Below are positions 7,401-8,640 of a stretch of 8,640 bases of DNA, one piece after another; positions within the stretch are counted from its first letter, which is position 1; every line of letters begins with the position of its first letter. Under the pieces are notes generated by a model. That model saw nothing but the letters and a program-made list of their open reading frames with translations, did no database searches and had not been told where the DNA came from. This DNA comes from Proteobacteria bacterium UBA4575. GTDB taxonomy: Bacteria > Pseudomonadota > Gammaproteobacteria > UBA4575. The position numbers and the translations under genes are program-made. The stretch spans positions 4,922-13,561 of the forward strand of contig DGKH01000002.1 of assembly GCA_002386945.1 (NCBI GenBank), written 5' to 3'.

Positions 7401-7732
7401 AAATCTCTAAAAATTAATTAGAGATAGAGTTAAAGGAGTCAGGCTCAATTGATTCTGAGTTTATGTCGATAGACGTCTGATTCCCTATAACCGATCCGTT
7501 CGATTGATTAGTACATCTTAGTATTGGCTTGTGTACTCCAGCCCCCTGATACCCCCTCTCCAGCACCCCCAAAACCTTTTTGTAACAAACTCTATTTCAG
7601 TACATATAACCGTGCGCTAATCGCTCCGCATGATTCAATTATAGATTGGTAGGATCTGATTCCATCAATATTTAGATTACTTAATTATATTTAAGCGCTT
7701 ATAACAGGCTGTTCAAACGGGCATTTAATATC
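7401..7732. other. Noncoding stretch between cupin and lipoprotein genes
   Basis: This 332-nt gap holds no convincing gene, tRNA or mobile-element end on either strand. It contains an AT-rich hairpin just after the cupin stop (7403-7425), the 8-nt palindrome AGACGTCT (7471-7478), AGTACAT at 7510-7516 and 7599-7605, and a C-rich patch with three runs of five C (7542-7546, 7552-7556, 7566-7570). TATAAC at 7700-7705, 27 nt before the lipoprotein ATG, could be its -10 box, but no good -35 accompanies it. A small RNA or a long leader could be hidden here; nothing seen proves one. Confidence 0.5.
7403..7425. terminator. AT-rich hairpin after the cupin gene, possible weak terminator
   Basis: ATCTCTAA (7403-7410) pairs perfectly with TTAGAGAT (7418-7425) around a 7-nt loop, starting 2 nt after the cupin stop codon. 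On the plus strand no T-run follows. On the minus strand the stem is followed by TTTTTATT, so it resembles a terminator better in that direction, although no minus-strand gene is known to reach it. The stem has only two G-C pairs, so termination strength is doubtful. Confidence 0.4.
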
Positions 7733-8194
7733 ATGGCAAAAAAATTCAATATCTTACAAACTATCCTTCTCCCTACATTCATCGTCTTACTTAGTGGCTG
7801 CTCAACCATGAATGATGTAGTACGAGTTAAAGAAAGTGGGTCGGAAGGAACCACTCAGGTTTATCCGATCACTGAAGATCAAGGCTGGAAGATTGCCAAG
7901 ACAGTATTTCGTTGGGAGGGAGCAGATGCCATTGAAGAACATAGAGACAAAGGATATATGCTAACGAGCAGCGGGATGGATTTGGTTTCATATGGAGCGG
8001 TCATGGGTGCTTGGATTGAACCCGTCGATGAAGAAAACACTAATATTACAGTGGTTACAAAACGAAGGCTTACAATAAACCTTTTTACAACTTTGATGGA
8101 AAGCACTTTTCATAAACGCTTTGCGCAGGCTGTAGCAATTTTAAAACAAGGGAAGCCACTTCCTGATGTAGCACCAAAAAAGGAAACAGAGTAG
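7733..8194 (+). CDS. Putative outer-membrane lipoprotein of unknown function
   Basis: A 153-residue protein with a clear lipoprotein signal: MAKK, a hydrophobic segment (about 6-20), then the lipobox LSGC with the lipidated Cys23. Ser24 at position +2 suggests sorting to the outer membrane rather than retention in the inner membrane. The mature part is mixed alpha/beta: a segment around EDQGWKIAKTVFRWEGADAI (49-68), then GYMLTSSGMDLVSYGAVMGAWIEPV, a strand ITVVTKRRLTINL, and a helix ending in FHKRFAQAVAILKQGKPLP. I do not recognise a named family. The strand-rich centre with a final amphipathic helix is the kind of small domain seen in periplasmic lipoproteins. The C-terminus is charged (PKKETE). 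There is no clear Shine-Dalgarno, but the signal peptide fixes the start. It seems to be transcribed alone. Confidence 0.85.
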   Translation: MAKKFNILQTILLPTFIVLLSGCSTMNDVVRVKESGSEGTTQVYPITEDQGWKIAKTVFRWEGADAIEEHRDKGYMLTSSGMDLVSYGAVMGAWIEPVDEENTNITVVTKRRLTINLFTTLMESTFHKRFAQAVAILKQGKPLPDVAPKKETE

Positions 8195-8234
8195 GCAATC
8201 AGCTCACTGAGTTCCAGTGTAATAAGGGCAAGAT

Positions 8235-8258
8235 TCTGTCATATACCCATATGACAGA
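8235..8258. repeat. Perfect inverted repeat (10-bp stem, 4-nt loop) after the lipoprotein gene
   Basis: TCTGTCATAT (8235-8244) and ATATGACAGA (8249-8258) are exact reverse complements around ACCC. It begins 40 nt after the lipoprotein stop codon in the convergent gap before fumC. No T-run follows on either strand, so it is not a standard intrinsic terminator. It could protect mRNA 3' ends or act with rho-dependent termination; alternatively it could be a protein-binding palindrome. Confidence 0.7.
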
Positions 8259-8281
8259 TAGAGAAATAGCCCAAAGGCCAA

Positions 8282-8307
8282 ACAGGCTCTGCATTCCCTG
8301 AGCCTGT
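8282..8307 (-). terminator. Hairpin downstream of fumC, probable weak terminator
   Basis: ACAGGCTC (8282-8289) pairs with GAGCCTGT (8300-8307) around a 10-nt loop. It starts 15 nt after the fumC stop codon (8325-8323, minus strand). On that strand only TT follows before G and C bases, so the U-tract is poor. The GC-containing 8-bp stem and its place right after the stop favour a role at the fumC transcript end, perhaps also stopping plus-strand transcripts. Confidence 0.5.
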
Positions 8308-8322
8308 CATCTTTAGTCGGTC

Positions 8323-8640
8323 TTAGAGGCCTTGGATGCCACCTTTAGTTAACAAGGCAGGGTCTAGCAGTTTAAGTAGTTCTTGTTCCGATAGATCGGT
8401 CAGCGCGAGTGCTGCTTCAACCACTGTAATACCTTCAGCATAGGCTTTCTTGGCTACTGCTGCGCCCTTTTCGTAGCCGATAACACTGTTCAGTGCAGTG
8501 ACTAAAATAGGGTTGCGGCTTAAGGCGTTGTTTAATGCATCGTCGTTGACCGTAAAGCCTTTGATTGCACTGTCGGCCATCAAACGTGCAGAGTTAGCTA
8601 ATAAACTGATGCTTTGCAGCAAGTTGTAAGCGATCACTGG
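8323..8640 (-). CDS. fumC: Class II fumarate hydratase FumC, C-terminal part (cut by window edge)
   Basis: FumC is the iron-independent, homotetrameric fumarase that interconverts fumarate and L-malate in the TCA cycle. The window holds its last 105 codons and stop on the minus strand, starting PVIAYNLLQSISLLANSARL, which matches PVIGYNVLQSITLLADAAR of E. coli FumC. It continues with LVTALNSVIGYEKGAAVAKK, AYAEGITVVEAALAL and LSEQELLKLLDP, the usual C-terminal helical domain, and ends KGGIQGL. The GTG at 8637-8635 is an internal Val, not a start: the frame is open to the edge. The catalytic signature GSSxMPxKxNP lies outside the window. It is convergent with the lipoprotein gene. Related lyases (aspartase AspA) share the fold, but the C-terminal sequence fits FumC better. 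Confidence 0.93.
   Translation of the reverse strand, partial: PVIAYNLLQSISLLANSARLMADSAIKGFTVNDDALNNALSRNPILVTALNSVIGYEKGAAVAKKAYAEGITVVEAALALTDLSEQELLKLLDPALLTKGGIQGL

Noticed and set aside
7441..7732. Possible tRNA or rRNA fragment in the long gap
   Set aside because: I looked for T-arm, anticodon-arm and CCA-end patterns and for 23S or 5S ends on both strands and found none that fold or match.
8635..8637. GTG as a start codon for a 104-residue minus-strand protein
   Set aside because: The frame continues to the window edge as Pro-Val-Ile-Ala-Tyr-Asn, matching an internal segment of FumC, so this GTG is an internal valine.

Overview
The window looks like ordinary chromosome from a gammaproteobacterium of moderate GC content. 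The evidence is the clpS-clpA pair, the nudJ-mnmA-hflD run that is conserved in gammaproteobacteria, an AcnA-type aconitase and a class II fumarase (FumC), all close in sequence to the E. coli and Pseudomonas families. There are no phage, transposon, CRISPR, tRNA or rRNA signals. I cannot place the genus from the sequence alone.

Layout. Positions 1-918 (minus strand) carry the start of clpA, cut by the window edge just after its N-domain and linker, and the complete clpS 22 nt upstream of it; a TATAAT box upstream of clpS probably drives both. The divergent plus-strand run begins at 1112: nudJ (Nudix hydrolase), mnmA (tRNA 2-thiouridylase), hflD and acnA (aconitase). acnA has its own strong ribosome binding site and possibly its own promoter, and it ends at a textbook intrinsic terminator (6105-6127). 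An EamA-family ten-helix transporter starts only 5 nt after that terminator. A small cupin protein (7116-7400) follows behind its own likely extended -10 promoter. Then come about 330 bases without a recognisable gene, including a C-rich patch, followed by an uncharacterised lipoprotein (7733-8194). Two hairpins occupy the gap before the convergent minus-strand fumC, of which only the C-terminal 105 codons lie in the window.

How the genes fit together. ClpS and ClpA form the N-degron arm of the ClpAP protease. NudJ, MnmA and HflD are a conserved housekeeping neighbourhood, with MnmA making the wobble 2-thiouridine of three tRNAs. Aconitase and fumarase are both TCA-cycle enzymes, but they are about 2.2 kb apart and convergent, so they are not one operon. 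The transporter, cupin protein and lipoprotein show no evident link to them.

I do not see a clearly new biological system here. The points most worth a second look are the terminator set against the transporter start codon, the C-rich noncoding stretch, the perfect hairpin at 8235-8258, and acnA occupying the position after hflD where purB is usual.
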